Assembly: GCA_001606155.1 (NCBI GenBank)
Contig: LODT01000006.1
Span: forward strand, 186,001 to 250,000
Source of the DNA: Tieghemostelium lacteum
Taxonomy: Eukaryota > Evosea > Eumycetozoa > Dictyosteliales > Raperosteliaceae
DNA: 64,000 nucleotides
Direction of reading: 5' to 3'
Below, piece after piece: positions 54,373 through 64,000 of the stretch. Below the pieces are notes generated by a model. That model had not been told where the DNA came from. It ran no database searches and saw only the letters and a program-made list of their open reading frames with translations. The position numbers and the translations under genes are program-made. The stretch's first letter is position 1; each line of letters begins with the position of its first letter.

Positions 54373-56306
54373 ATGGTGTTAACCTCTGATAATAAATTTT
54401 CAGAAATCTATGAAAGAATTAAAAGTGATTCACTTCAAGGAGTAGAATCTATATTGATATTAGTTGCCAAGGATTGTGATTCAATTGCAGCTTTTAAAAT
54501 ATTAGCAGTAGGTTCATTTAAATTTACAAGACAATATAGAACATTGTTGATTAACTAAATGTGATTATAAAGGAAATTTTAAAATCAGATTCAATATCAT
54601 ATGGTGTTAAACCAGTATCTGGATTTGAAGACTTACAAAAAGTTAATGAATTATTAGAAAATGATGAGATTAAGAGTATCATTTTGATTAATTGTGGTGG
54701 TGCAATCAATCTAATTGAAACTCTTACCAATGTAAATGATCAATTTTTTTATATTATTGATAGTCACAGACCATTTCATCAGAATAATATTGATGGTGAA
54801 AATACTTTGGTTATTGATGATGGTACTTATGAGGAAGATCAAAATATAGTTAATGGTGATACTGGTGAATATATAGAAGAGGAGTCTTTTGAAGAGGATG
54901 AAGAAGAGGAAGAGGAGGAAGAAGAGGAAGAGGAAGAGGATAATAGTGATTCAGATAAAGAGAATGAAGATAAAAATGAAGATGAAGATAGTTTTGATGA
55001 ATTTTTAGATGATGATTATGATAAAAAGAAAGAAAAGAAAGAGGAAAAGGAAAGACAAAGAGAGGAAAAGAAAAAAGAGAAAAAGGAAAAAAAGAGAAAG
55101 AGAGTAATGAAAAAGAAGAAATCATTTGTAGTAGGTGGTAGACAATCAAAACAAGTTGAGAGATCATATTATGGTAAAAGTGCAGCATCTTTAATGTATA
55201 AACTCAGTATAGTATTACAGAAACATCAATTAGAAGGGTTACTGTGGTATGCAATTCTAGGTCTAACAGACCAGATTATACATGAACGTATAACAATTGA
55301 ACAATATCAAGAACAATTTCAAGAATATAAATCACAAGTACTCAATCAGTATCCAACAGAAGATGAACAATTACAAAACTATGATTCTTATGTTGGTGAT
55401 AAAATTCAACCAATTGATGATTTTAGATTTATGCTCTATAGACATTGGAATCTCTATGAATCATTGTACAACAGTCGTTATATAAGTTGTAAACTAAAGT
55501 TGTGGAAGGCAAATGGAAGATATCTGCTGGAGACCCTATTTGCAATGATGGGTATTCCACTAGACCAAACAAAACAACAGTATGTTTCAATGGACACCAA
55601 TTACAAGGCCAATATAAAACAACAATTGGAATTCCACGCAAGAAAATTTGGGCTTGATCAGTTGTACTATAACAGTTTTATAAAAAGATATGAAAGTTGT
55701 AAAGAGGAAATATCAGCATCTGACACTGTTTATGCTGTAACTGCTTTGATGGAGAGTGACAATTTGGAATCTGATGGTACAACTGATGATGAAATTTGGG
55801 AACAAAATTTCTGGGAAGCCTATGATGCTCTGTCCGATCGTAACATTAATATTCTAAAAATTGGTATTGAACAATCTAAACTATTACAAAAAGAAATAAC
55901 CAGACAAGTGGCATCAATGATTGAAAAGAGAATTGTAATTTTATCAGGTCCATTCCGATATGCATTCATTACTGAACGTTCAGATCTCAAGTTCTTTATT
56001 CATCCATTAGCCCTAACAAAGCTAGGTCTATATATGATGGATGCTTTCCTTGCAATGAATAAACAACAGAAACCATTCCTCATTGGTGCTCTAAATGAAA
56101 AGAAGAATAACTATTTGATTGTTGGTCTGAGTTCCACACAGAAAATGGATATCCAGACCAACGAATTTGGTAAACATTTTAGAAAAGCTGCAAGAATAAC
56201 AGGTGCCACTATCAAATATCAGAGTTTTGATACTTCAGTTATTGAAATTGCTAAACTTGATATGCCAAAGTTTATAGAACAATTACACGGCTCTTTAATT
56301 TCTTAA
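54373..56306 (+). CDS. cdc45: CDC45, replicative helicase (CMG) subunit
   Basis: Exons 54373-54507 and 54573-56306 join in phase 0 across a 65-bp intron that starts GTAGGT and ends ATAAAG, an AAG rather than TAG acceptor. The result is 622 residues. The join is supported by spacing: DSIAAFKILA + EILKSDSISYGVKPVSGFEDL aligns without a gap to human CDC45 ([24 protein letters not shown]). Other matches are SIILINCGGAINL, FFYIIDSHRPFH, SAASLMYKLS, LWYAILGLTDQ, FRFMLYRHWNLYESL, and FGKHFRKAAR near the end. A Glu-rich acidic run and a Lys-rich run (about 110-190) replace the short acidic linker of animals. CDC45 joins MCM2-7 and GINS to form the replicative helicase. Confidence 0.93.
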
Positions 56307-56347
56307 TTTAATAAATCCATTTTTACAATTGTTTTATATATCCATAA

Positions 56348-58321
56348 TTATTTATTTTTATTACTTTCTTTTTTCTCTTTTTGTTGTACAGATAATGTAT
56401 TATTAATATTTTGTTCTTGTTCAGTAGGTGTTAGAGTTGGTGTTACTAGATATTTGAAGAACTCAGTAAAGAAGCCAGAGAAGAATCCTGGTATTTCTGA
56501 TGGTCTTGTTAATAGGAATGGAATAGCAGCTTTCAGTAGAGATAGATTTGGATCTAATTGTTTTCCAAGACCTTCGAGGATAATAGTACCCATTACCAAA
56601 GTAGCAAAGTTACTTTCAATCTTTACATGGTACTCTCTGACAAGTGATAATACATCACCCATCAAATGTCCTATATGAACTTCAGATATCTTACTGTTTT
56701 GAACTGCGTTAAAAATGTGACCTAACTTCTCTTTGAATTCATACATTTCCTGTTCTGTACACTGAGCCTCTCTGGAATACTTTATAATTAATTCAGCACC
56801 TGCTTTTCCGTTACCTTTCAGAACCTCAGTAAACAGTTCTTTAAAGTGTGCATTATCAGATTTTGTCAACTGAGTTACCAAACCAACATCCAAAAGTACT
56901 AGTTTTGGTGGTTTAGTGAGAATAGGTTTAATGAGATCAAATTCAAACCAAGGTTTAGACCATTGTGATTTCTCAACGGATGAATATATATTTCTATTTA
57001 TAAAATTCCAACTTGTAACTAGTGATCTGTCATTCGTTGATAGATCTTGTGGTGATCGTACCATTACATTTCCAGGATGTAAATCTGCGTGGATAAAATT
57101 ATCTATTAGCATCATTTGCATATAGGCATTCAAACCTATTCTGGCAAGTGATGGATTGTAATTGTTATTGGATTTTATATAATTCATGATGGGTACACCA
57201 GGTTCATAGGTTTCCACTAAAACCTCTTGACTTGATAGAATAGGTTTTGGGAATATAATATCTGGGTTGTTTTTAAAGTTTTCAATGAACCTTGACAGAT
57301 GAATAGCTTCTTCTGTCAAATCTACTTGTTTTGTCATTGATTTACCAAACTCTATAATAGATTCAGGTAAAGATAACCATTTCATATTTGGTATCTTGTT
57401 GAGCTCCCATAGCACACTGTAAATGATTGTCATATCATTTTCAATATTCTCTTTTACATTGGGATGTAACACCTTTACAACTACAACCTGACCGTTTTTA
57501 TTCACTGCTTTGTGAACTTGTGCAATTGCGCCTGAGGCTATAGGTTCCTCTTCAAAATACAAAAATAGTTCATCCAAATCCTTAATATCGAATGACTTTA
57601 GAATACAATCTTTGGTAATTTGGAAACTATGTGAAGGACATCTACTGTGAAGTTGTGAGAACTTTTCGCAAAGTAACTGAGGGAATAGATCAGGTCTTGT
57701 AGATATCCACTGTCCAAATTTAATCCAACAAGGTCCACTAAATTGTATAGTTCCAAGCATCATTCGCCACCATAGATCTTCAAGTCCAGGTATGAATGCA
57801 CAAGGAAGTGTTAATAATGACGGTAGAAAGTATATAGATAACTCTATAATTCTAGCAACTGTAACTGCATTATCAATCTCATAATCTGGATTATTCGTTA
57901 TCTCTTTCATTGCCTCTCTAGGATTCAAATATATCACTGGATGTTTAGTATTCTCTGTATCTGAAATATTCAGTGTCTGTAATGGTTGATAATAGTATTG
58001 CCCAGGTTTTTGTTGTTCATTTTGATCTAGTTTATCATCAATACCTCTGCTAGCACTATACACAAATAAACTTGTAAACCCATACAGTAAATGACTTTTA
58101 TCATACTGTGATCTCTGAAAATATTCATTTTTAAATCTAGTATCGCTATACTCTCTTTTATCTTCTTTTCTTTGTTGTTTGTAATCATAACTGAAAGTGT
58201 TCAAACAGTTACTATGAAATCTTTTATTACTATTAACTACAATATTACTACTATTTTTAAATTTTGATATAATATTGATAGATAACTTTGTGTAATTTAA
58301 AGATCTTAATCTATTTAACAT
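56348..58321 (-). CDS. ADCK2-like mitochondrial UbiB/ABC1 atypical kinase
   Basis: 657 residues. The first ~60 residues are basic and Asn/Ser-rich with no early acidic cluster (mitochondrial presequence). Family marks: KFGQWISTRPDLFPQLLCEKF (the KxGQ motif, here with Phe, followed by the ADCK2-type STRRDLF segment), the Ala-rich nucleotide loop ASGAIAQVHKA, VVVVKVLHPNV, EAIHLSRFIENF, FIHADLHPGNVMVR for the catalytic loop, and LVLLDVGLV in place of DFG. UbiB kinases act in coenzyme Q synthesis and mitochondrial lipid homeostasis. The STRPDLF motif favours the ADCK2 branch over COQ8. It converges on CDC45, with 41 bp between the stops. Confidence 0.9.
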   Translation of the reverse strand: MLNRLRSLNYTKLSINIISKFKNSSNIVVNSNKRFHSNCLNTFSYDYKQQRKEDKREYSDTRFKNEYFQRSQYDKSHLLYGFTSLFVYSASRGIDDKLDQNEQQKPGQYYYQPLQTLNISDTENTKHPVIYLNPREAMKEITNNPDYEIDNAVTVARIIELSIYFLPSLLTLPCAFIPGLEDLWWRMMLGTIQFSGPCWIKFGQWISTRPDLFPQLLCEKFSQLHSRCPSHSFQITKDCILKSFDIKDLDELFLYFEEEPIASGAIAQVHKAVNKNGQVVVVKVLHPNVKENIENDMTIIYSVLWELNKIPNMKWLSLPESIIEFGKSMTKQVDLTEEAIHLSRFIENFKNNPDIIFPKPILSSQEVLVETYEPGVPIMNYIKSNNNYNPSLARIGLNAYMQMMLIDNFIHADLHPGNVMVRSPQDLSTNDRSLVTSWNFINRNIYSSVEKSQWSKPWFEFDLIKPILTKPPKLVLLDVGLVTQLTKSDNAHFKELFTEVLKGNGKAGAELIIKYSREAQCTEQEMYEFKEKLGHIFNAVQNSKISEVHIGHLMGDVLSLVREYHVKIESNFATLVMGTIILEGLGKQLDPNLSLLKAAIPFLLTRPSEIPGFFSGFFTEFFKYLVTPTLTPTEQEQNINNTLSVQQKEKKESNKNK

Positions 58322-58429
58322 GACTGATTATTAATCATTTAATTAATTATTTTTAATTTACTTTTGTGATGTCAACATCAAAATAAAAAAAAAAAAACAA
58401 CTTTAATAATAATTTGGTGTTAATATCAT

Positions 58430-59029
58430 TTAAATCATTATATCAAGATTTTTTGGATCTTTTATTTTAATAATAGACCCTTTTGGTATATTAGGATCAG
58501 ATAGAATATAATGACCTGAAGGTGGTAATTTACCATTAATATCCAAAAACAGCGGATAACTAATTTTAATGGTATATTCAGAAAATCTATTTTTACTTTC
58601 ATTTTGTACAGAAAATTTAATGTCACTGCTTTGAAGTTGTAAATTTAGGTTATTGGTTACTATTTTAAATTGAAAATTCATGATTTTATTTACATGAGCA
58701 CAATAAGATATCAGACTAACTATTGAAATTGTAAATATTAAAGATCCAAACCAAAATATAGCTTGACCTCTTGTATAAGAAAACCCTATCAAAATCATTT
58801 CCAAAATTATACTAATAACAAATAGGATTAAGTGTATTAATTTTAATTTATATTCATTGAAAGTTTGTGTATAGATCTTTGATCCATGTTGTATTAATTT
58901 TAATTGATCTTTTGTAGGTTGATATATAACTTCTACTTTTTCTATTGTATAACCACAAAATATATTAAAATTTATAATTGAATTTAATGTTAAATGTCCA
59001 TAATGGTGTTTAAGAATATTGTTATCCAT
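58430..59029 (-). CDS. Two-TM small protein, tandem family member A
   Basis: 199 residues. A short N-terminal part (GHLTLNSIINFNIFCGYTIEKVE) ends in an amphipathic helix (KDQLKLIQHGSKIYTQTFNEYK). Two transmembrane helices (about 68-86 and 91-111) with a very short loop follow, then a C-terminal domain with an MNFQFKIVTNNLNLQLQSSDIKFSV segment. The layout matches the neighbours at 59573 and 60367, of which it is the most diverged member. No known domain is recognised; both ends are probably cytosolic with a membrane hairpin between. Confidence 0.65.
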   Translation of the reverse strand: MDNNILKHHYGHLTLNSIINFNIFCGYTIEKVEVIYQPTKDQLKLIQHGSKIYTQTFNEYKLKLIHLILFVISIILEMILIGFSYTRGQAIFWFGSLIFTISIVSLISYCAHVNKIMNFQFKIVTNNLNLQLQSSDIKFSVQNESKNRFSEYTIKISYPLFLDINGKLPPSGHYILSDPNIPKGSIIKIKDPKNLDIMI

Positions 59030-59572
59030 AATTTAAATATGTAAAAATGATATAAATTAATTTAAATTTTAATTAAATAAAACTAAACTCTCAAAAATCA
59101 GGGAAAATTTTTATATCTGCACTTGAAAATTGATTTTTAAAAAAGTTAAGAATCCAATCTTTCCCTCTCGATGATGTAGTTTTTTTCACCATGGTTTAGG
59201 TATATCAATAGGACTCAATATTGTAGTCTTAGATAAAACTTGGGTATTATATGTGGTCACCATATTATTAGTCTCTATTATAAGTTGATACCTAGACTTT
59301 TTAATATAAAGAGGCTTATGGGTGATGACAATTTTAATTGGAAAGAAATAAATGATTACTGGTTGTAAATAAAATTTAAATATACATAGAATCTCTCATA
59401 TAAGAGATTATGTCAAAATGGGAAAGTATTTATTTTACTTTACATAAAGATTCTCAGGACTATTATACTTCCCCAATTCATCTAATAGTAGATATGTTTT
59501 TTTTTGTTATAGGTTTTCCATCAGAGGTAGTTAATAGGAAAAATGTTTAATAAAATTTGTACAAGTTGAAAA
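59030..59572. other. Intergenic region within the two-TM family
   Basis: 543 bp without a credible gene. A small hairpin, AATCTCT-CATATA-AGAGATT, lies at about 59391-59410. A short plus-strand peptide (MGDDNFNWKEINDYW, about 59318-59365) is coding-like but too short to call and might be a relic. Confidence 0.4.
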
Positions 59573-60184
59573 TTAATTGGCGTCAATAGATATTTCTTGT
59601 AAAAGTGGAGTTTCTACAGGAATATGTGAAAATGTTGTTGGTTGCTCAATAACAAATTGAGGTATTTGTACGTGTTGTTGTACTGGTTGAATGATTTGAA
59701 AACTATATCTAACTTCAATATCATCTCTTATTTCTCTTGGGTTATCTGAATATTTAGGTTGAGGGATATCTTTACTTGGTACAACCGTAAAATTAAGTCC
59801 AATTAAAGAGTACTTTCTATTTAGATCAGTAGTAATCTGTTTAAACCCATTGATTTTTTCTTCTGTTGTCTTTTTTAAATGAATGAAAAAAGCAATGATT
59901 GCAACTGCAGTTATAACTACACCACAAATACTCAATCGTGGATCCTTACTTAAAAACCCTGTTGCTAGAGCAATTCCTATAATAATCGCCAAAAGTAGTA
60001 AAATCCTTATAGGTTTGTAACTTGCTGTATTCTTTTTGTTATATTGTAAAACAGCTTCTTGTATTGCTTCATATTGTTCTCTTGGTAGAGAATTTAATTC
60101 TGTTATATAATCTAAACTATAACCTAAAAACTGTTCACACTCATAGTTTTTATATAGTGTAATTAATCCTGAATAGTTTTGCAT
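59573..60184 (-). CDS. Two-TM small protein, tandem family member B
   Basis: 203 residues: SGLITLYKNYECEQFLGYSLDYITEL (the conserved box, with Y(E/D)CE(Q/R)F shared with member C), SLPREQYEAIQEAVLQYNKK helix, two TM helices (about 58-77 and 83-106), then KINGFKQITTDLNRKYSLIGLNFTVV and a Pro/Gln-rich tail. The spacing between elements is the same as in member C, showing recent common ancestry. It is transcribed in the same direction as the other two. Function unknown. Confidence 0.7.
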   Translation of the reverse strand: MQNYSGLITLYKNYECEQFLGYSLDYITELNSLPREQYEAIQEAVLQYNKKNTASYKPIRILLLLAIIIGIALATGFLSKDPRLSICGVVITAVAIIAFFIHLKKTTEEKINGFKQITTDLNRKYSLIGLNFTVVPSKDIPQPKYSDNPREIRDDIEVRYSFQIIQPVQQHVQIPQFVIEQPTTFSHIPVETPLLQEISIDAN

Positions 60185-60366
60185 TTTATTTTTACAGTGT
60201 ACAAAATACTACTAAATTTTTTGATTTCTTTTTTATCCAAGTTCAAATTCCTAAAAAACAAAGAAAATTTTTTAATTTAAATATGAAATTTCATATATGG
60301 TAATAATCCAAGTAATCGATATTTATCAATAATTTACAAATATTTATTTTTAAATAATGATTGTGA

Positions 60367-60948
60367 TTAATTTGAAATTTTGTATAACGGTATTTGAATA
60401 TCTTTGTGAGGTAATGGAAAGTTTTTAGGGTTATGTTGTTTTGATTGTTTTTTTGTATAACAATATTTAACTTGAATTACACATTGAGGAGTTCTAAAAT
60501 CATCATAATCTTTAGAATCTGGTATCTGTATAAATGAGATGCCAATGGATTTATACTGTTGATTTAGTTCTTCAGTTACTTTAACTAAAAACTGTTGGGT
60601 ACTATTTATTAGATTTTTCCAATAAACTAGTAAAGCAATTATAACTACTAACACTAAGGCAATTCCAGACCATAAAAGACGAGTGGACCCATTTTGGTTT
60701 ATATCATCAGGTGTGCTTTCATAGATCATTGTTAAGCCAGCAAATGCAATGAGTAACAATAGTATCAGTATAACAACCCTAGAATAACTGGTATGAACTA
60801 ATTGATTATATTTTTCAATGGCATTATAAACCGCCTTCAATTGAACTTTAGATAAATCTTCTAATTCTGGAATATTATCTACACTGAAATTTTCAAATCT
60901 CTCACAATCATAATTTTCATTGAGTGTAAAGAAATTATACTTTGGCAT
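60367..60948 (-). CDS. Two-TM small protein, tandem family member C
   Basis: 193 residues: FFTLNENYDCERFENFSVDNIPELEDLSKVQLKAVYNAIEKYN at the N-terminus, two TM helices (about 58-78 and 92-112) joined by a short DDINQNGSTR loop, then QQFLVKVTEELNQQYKSIGISF, which parallels LNRKYSLIGLNF of member B. The C-terminal ~50 residues are charged and differ between members. No known domain is recognised. Confidence 0.7.
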   Translation of the reverse strand: MPKYNFFTLNENYDCERFENFSVDNIPELEDLSKVQLKAVYNAIEKYNQLVHTSYSRVVILILLLLIAFAGLTMIYESTPDDINQNGSTRLLWSGIALVLVVIIALLVYWKNLINSTQQFLVKVTEELNQQYKSIGISFIQIPDSKDYDDFRTPQCVIQVKYCYTKKQSKQHNPKNFPLPHKDIQIPLYKISN

Positions 60949-61308
60949 AAACTACACTACAAATATTTTTAATTAAAAGCCCGAAATGATTTTTTTTTTG
61001 AAAATGAAAAGATATTTTTAAATTTTGAAAGGTTGCAACTATTGAAAACCAATTTGTACATACTTTCCTGAAAAATAAAGAGTAGGTTTAAAGATTTGAC
61101 CATCGGAATTGAAGGAGACATATACAGAGACCAAATTTTAATTTATTTAATTCTTTTTTAAAACAATAACCGTTTTTTTTTAACTATTCGAAAGATAATC
61201 TTATTTATTATTGATTTACATAGATGTGAAATATTAATTTACATTTATTTATAATATTAAATATATATAATTACAAAAGGGTCGAGAAGTATAATTTTAG
61301 AATTAAAT
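60949..61308. other. Intergenic region
   Basis: 360 bp of A/T-rich DNA between the stop of the esterase gene and the start of family member C, both minus strand. No ORF or RNA gene is recognised. Confidence 0.45.
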
Positions 61309-62390
61309 TTAAATTCTAAAATCATATTTTGATACCAAAGAATCAAGCATAGACTTAACTGTTGACATTTGAGCACCATCTTGAGAGGCATAATCTTCAC
61401 CTGCAAAACCCCACCAATCAAAACAACCCTTGGGGTTGAGTTCAGTTGCCAGTGCTTGTGGATATAGAATAATAATATTATTAGTATCTGCAATTTGATT
61501 GTACCCAGTATTCATATAAAATGTATCACCAATCATTGGAATAGTCTGTTCACAACCATGGAATACAATATGAAATGAACATTGAGTTGTTCCTCTCTGA
61601 CATTGTGTGGGTACATAGGCATAGGCATAACTGTATAACCCAGCTGATGTAGTTGAATATCCAAATGGAATAAAACTAGATTGATCCAATTCAATAATCT
61701 AATATACACATAGATAAAGAGTTAATAAAAGTTTTTATAATAAAAATTTTACATAAAATTTCAAATAATTACATTATCGGATGAAAATGTGGAATTTGGT
61801 GGTGAGAGAGTATAGTCGTTTAGGAATGTTAAGATTTCCCAAGCACTATCAATGTTACAGTTGTTAATGTAATCAGGACCTAAATAATCACAGGAATTAC
61901 CAAAGTTATTGGTAGGGTATGAATGTTCAGCTGAATAATTGTAAACAGTTTTAATTTGAGTTGAGGGATCAGTGAGATAATTTTCATAGTATTCTTCAAG
62001 TTTTAAAACTACACCTGATTTTACAATGGTGTCAGCAGTACCTGAGAATAACCAAACTTTACTATTTTGTAGATTGGATGTTGCGTCAATGGTTAATAAA
62101 TCAGCAGCGTATTCAGTGGCACCTATCAATTCATCAATAGAAATGAGTTCTGGTGCTACCATACATGACGATAGTGCAGTATCTACATTTCCATTAGCAC
62201 AATAGTAAGGACCACCAGCAATAATGCCAGCACCTTCTACTATACTACTGAATGCCACGTGAAATTGAACTGCAAAAAATCCACCTGAACTTATACCAGA
62301 AACTGTAATCTGGTTACTTGAATTTTTTCCTAATATATTAGTGCTACAATATACCAGTAATAATAATACAATAACTATATTCTTTATCAT
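61309..62390 (-). CDS. Secreted PHB-depolymerase-type esterase
   Basis: Exons 62390-61773 and 61698-61309 join in phase 0 across a 74-bp intron (GTAATT...TTAG), giving 335 residues with a signal peptide (about 1-21). The catalytic triad of single-domain polyhydroxybutyrate depolymerases is visible with family spacing: Ser34 in the lipase box SGISSGG, Asp120 in GTADTIV, and His156 in AEHSYPT, together with IVFHGCEQ and GYNQIADTNN in exon 2. The protein is probably exported and degrades polyesters of ingested bacteria or other esters; that use is inference. The family is common in bacteria and fungi, so ancient transfer is possible. The gene is divergent from pyrophosphatase. Confidence 0.87.
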
Positions 62391-62660
62391 TTATTTCTAT
62401 TCAAAAAAACTAATTAATAGGAAAAAAAAAAAAAATCTAAAAAGCCATCAGAAATTTCATATTATCGGATTTTCTTGCAAAACTTTGAAAAAGAAATCCA
62501 ACCCTATTTTTACAATTGTACTAAGACTGTAATACTTTAGTGTAGATTTAGAAATATAGAATTACTAAATGTGAATACAACTTCACACTTACCACTTCAC
62601 TAAGAAAAAATTTTTTATTTTTTTTTTTTTTTTCTAGAACTCAACCATCAATATTAAAAC

Positions 62661-63506
62661 ATGTCACATACAGCTATTTCTAAAGGAGAAAAGGGTACAC
62701 TTGAATATCGTGTATTTTTAGGTAGGTGTGATTTAAAATTTAGAGAATTATTGATTTCAAGAATGATGAATGATTATTAATAATAAAATACAGCTAAAGA
62801 TTCCAATGTTATATCACCATTCCATGATGTACCATTATGGCAAGATGAGAAAGGATTGGTTGCCAATATGTTGGTAGAGATTCCAAAAGGTACCAACGCT
62901 AAATTGGAAATTGCCACCAAAGAATTTATGAACCCAATCAAACAAGATGTCAAAGACGGTAAATTGAGATTTATTCACGATAAGTATCCATTCAACTATG
63001 GTGCTCTCCCACAAACTTGGGAATCACCATCTACAGTTCACCCAGAGACCAAATGTAAAGGTGACAATGATCCAATTGATGCATGTGAAATTGGTTCAGT
63101 CGTTGGTAGCACTGGTGAGGTTAAACAAGTTAAAGTTATTGGTGTTTGGGCAATGATTGATGCCGGTGAAACTGATTGGAAAATCTTGTGTATTGATGTC
63201 AATGATCCAGTTGCATCTCAAATTAACTCCATTGATGATGTTGAAAAAGTCCTTCCAGGAAAGATTCAAGAGGTATTCACCTTTTTAAGAGATTACAAAA
63301 TCCCAGATGGTAAAGGTCCAAATCAATTTGCTTATGACTCTAAATTATTAGGTAGCAGTTTTGCTGTTCAAGTCATTCAAGAGACTCACCACGATTGGAA
63401 AACTATCTTCACCACTGAAAATCCACTCTCTGCTCACAATGTAACTCAAACTTCAACTAAAGCTTGCATCACTAAAGATGATGTTAAAGCTAAATTGGGT
63501 TTTTGA
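62661..63506 (+). CDS. ppa1: Soluble inorganic pyrophosphatase
   Basis: Exon 1 (62661-62721, MSHTAISKGEKGTLEYRVFL) and exon 2 (62794-63506) join across a 72-bp intron (GTAGGT...ACAG), giving 257 residues. All family I PPase marks are present: DSNVISPFHDVPLW, EIPKGTNAKLE, YPFNYGALPQTWE, and the signature GDNDPIDACEIG, whose Asp residues bind Mg2+, then LFAMIDAGETDWK-like (VWAMIDAGETDWK). The enzyme hydrolyses pyrophosphate and drives biosynthesis forward. Many C-ending codons occur, as expected for an abundant housekeeping enzyme. An oligo(T) tract at about 62605-62632 precedes the start. Confidence 0.95.
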
Positions 63507-63678
63507 CTGAACAACAATAAAGAAATTCCAATTTCTAAGCTCTAATATATAATACAAATGTAACTACACCTCATCAACCAAAAGAATCATTCTTTTGGAA
63601 AATTCGATCTTAAGATTTTTATTTTTACTTTTCATTATGACGAAAACATAAATATTAGAATCTCATACAGACAGACTA

Positions 63679-64000
63679 ATGATGAAATTAATAGTTATTA
63701 TTTGTATATGTTTAAGTGTTTGTTTAGGACAACAGTTATATGTGAATTTTCAACCATTTGTTGATAGTGGGTGTAGTGGACAACCTACAATTGGGGTAGG
63801 ATATTCCATGGCAACTGATCAATGTTTACAATTCCCAAATGGTACAAAATCATATTACTTTTTTGTAGATGCTTTAATTAGTGGTTTGAGAATTTATGAT
63901 AATAGTAATGGTGGTACTGGTCCAGATTGCTCAGAATCTTATACATTTACTGCATTTAAAAATAAGACATGTCTAACTAATGTTGAATATGATCAAGCAC
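63679..64000 (+). CDS. Secreted protein, 5' part only
   Basis: An open frame from the ATG at 63679 to the window edge (107 residues) begins MMKLIVIICICLSVCLGQQL, a clear signal peptide. The mature part has spaced Cys (VDSGCSG, TDQCLQF, GPDCSES, NKTCLTN) and an N-glycosylation site (FPNGTKS). It resembles the small Cys-rich secreted proteins common in dictyostelids, but no family is assigned. The gene continues outside the window. Confidence 0.7.
   Translation, partial: MMKLIVIICICLSVCLGQQLYVNFQPFVDSGCSGQPTIGVGYSMATDQCLQFPNGTKSYYFFVDALISGLRIYDNSNGGTGPDCSESYTFTAFKNKTCLTNVEYDQA

Noticed and set aside
54850-55188. 112-codon minus-strand ORF rich in Leu/Phe/Pro/His
   Set aside because: Antisense of the Glu/Lys-rich linker of CDC45; the composition is fully explained by that linker.

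Overview
The window is a strongly AT-rich, gene-dense piece of a dictyostelid (social amoeba) nuclear genome. Support for this comes from very short GT-AG introns (about 60-95 bp, typically GTAxGT...TAG), poly-N and poly-Q tracts, A/T-only intergenic DNA with long oligo(A)/oligo(T) runs, roughly 100-bp gaps between many genes, and several tandem gene families that look dictyostelid-specific. The sequence alone does not settle the species. Exon structures below were joined by eye from splice consensus and reading frame.

Layout. 0-9 kb: an ARMC1-like gene cut by the left edge, an unrecognised probably mitochondrial protein, a 1522-residue membrane hybrid histidine kinase with a degenerate H-box, and a low-complexity protein whose frame breaks near its end. 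9-18.5 kb: housekeeping genes, namely tRNA m1A58 methyltransferase (TRMT61A), folylpolyglutamate synthase, an FBXO3-type F-box/SUKH/ApaG protein, the UFM1 conjugating enzyme UFC1, an IQ/WW proline-rich protein and a MAPEG protein. 18.6-21 kb: a decayed stretch with gene relics on both strands, a tRNA-Thr(UGU)-like gene, and a pair of ~100-bp direct repeats just upstream of it. 21-25 kb: a GPI-anchored vanadium haloperoxidase-type enzyme and a duplicated F-box module protein.

25.1-29.8 kb is an accessory block on the minus strand. It holds an unrecognised small protein, broken pieces of a DDE-type transposase, and an apparently whole three-exon protein with a P-loop NTPase followed by a PD-(D/E)xK-like nuclease domain, an architecture known from Crinkler/RHS-type proteins and related transposons.

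30.4-40.3 kb holds four paralogous type I membrane proteins with beta-helix-like ectodomains, split 2+2 by a membrane-anchored protein kinase gene (frame broken), a ~440-bp inverted-repeat element and the tRNA methyltransferase TRMT13. It looks like a diversifying cell-surface locus.

40.4-48.7 kb: an F-box/Kelch protein, the cyclophilin-WD40 protein PPWD1, mitochondrial aspartate aminotransferase, and a ubiquitin-like protein with two candidate SUMO-interacting motifs. 49-53.4 kb: two tandem F-box/LRR-like paralogs with a nuclease-like fragment between them and another short relic after them. 53.4-64 kb: a GNAT acetyltransferase, CDC45, an ADCK2-like mitochondrial UbiB kinase, three tandem two-TM paralogs, a PHB-depolymerase-type secreted esterase, inorganic pyrophosphatase, and the start of a secreted protein cut by the right edge.

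The best candidates for something new are the beta-helix/kinase surface locus, the NTPase-nuclease gene with its transposase neighbours, and the pseudo-histidine-kinase.
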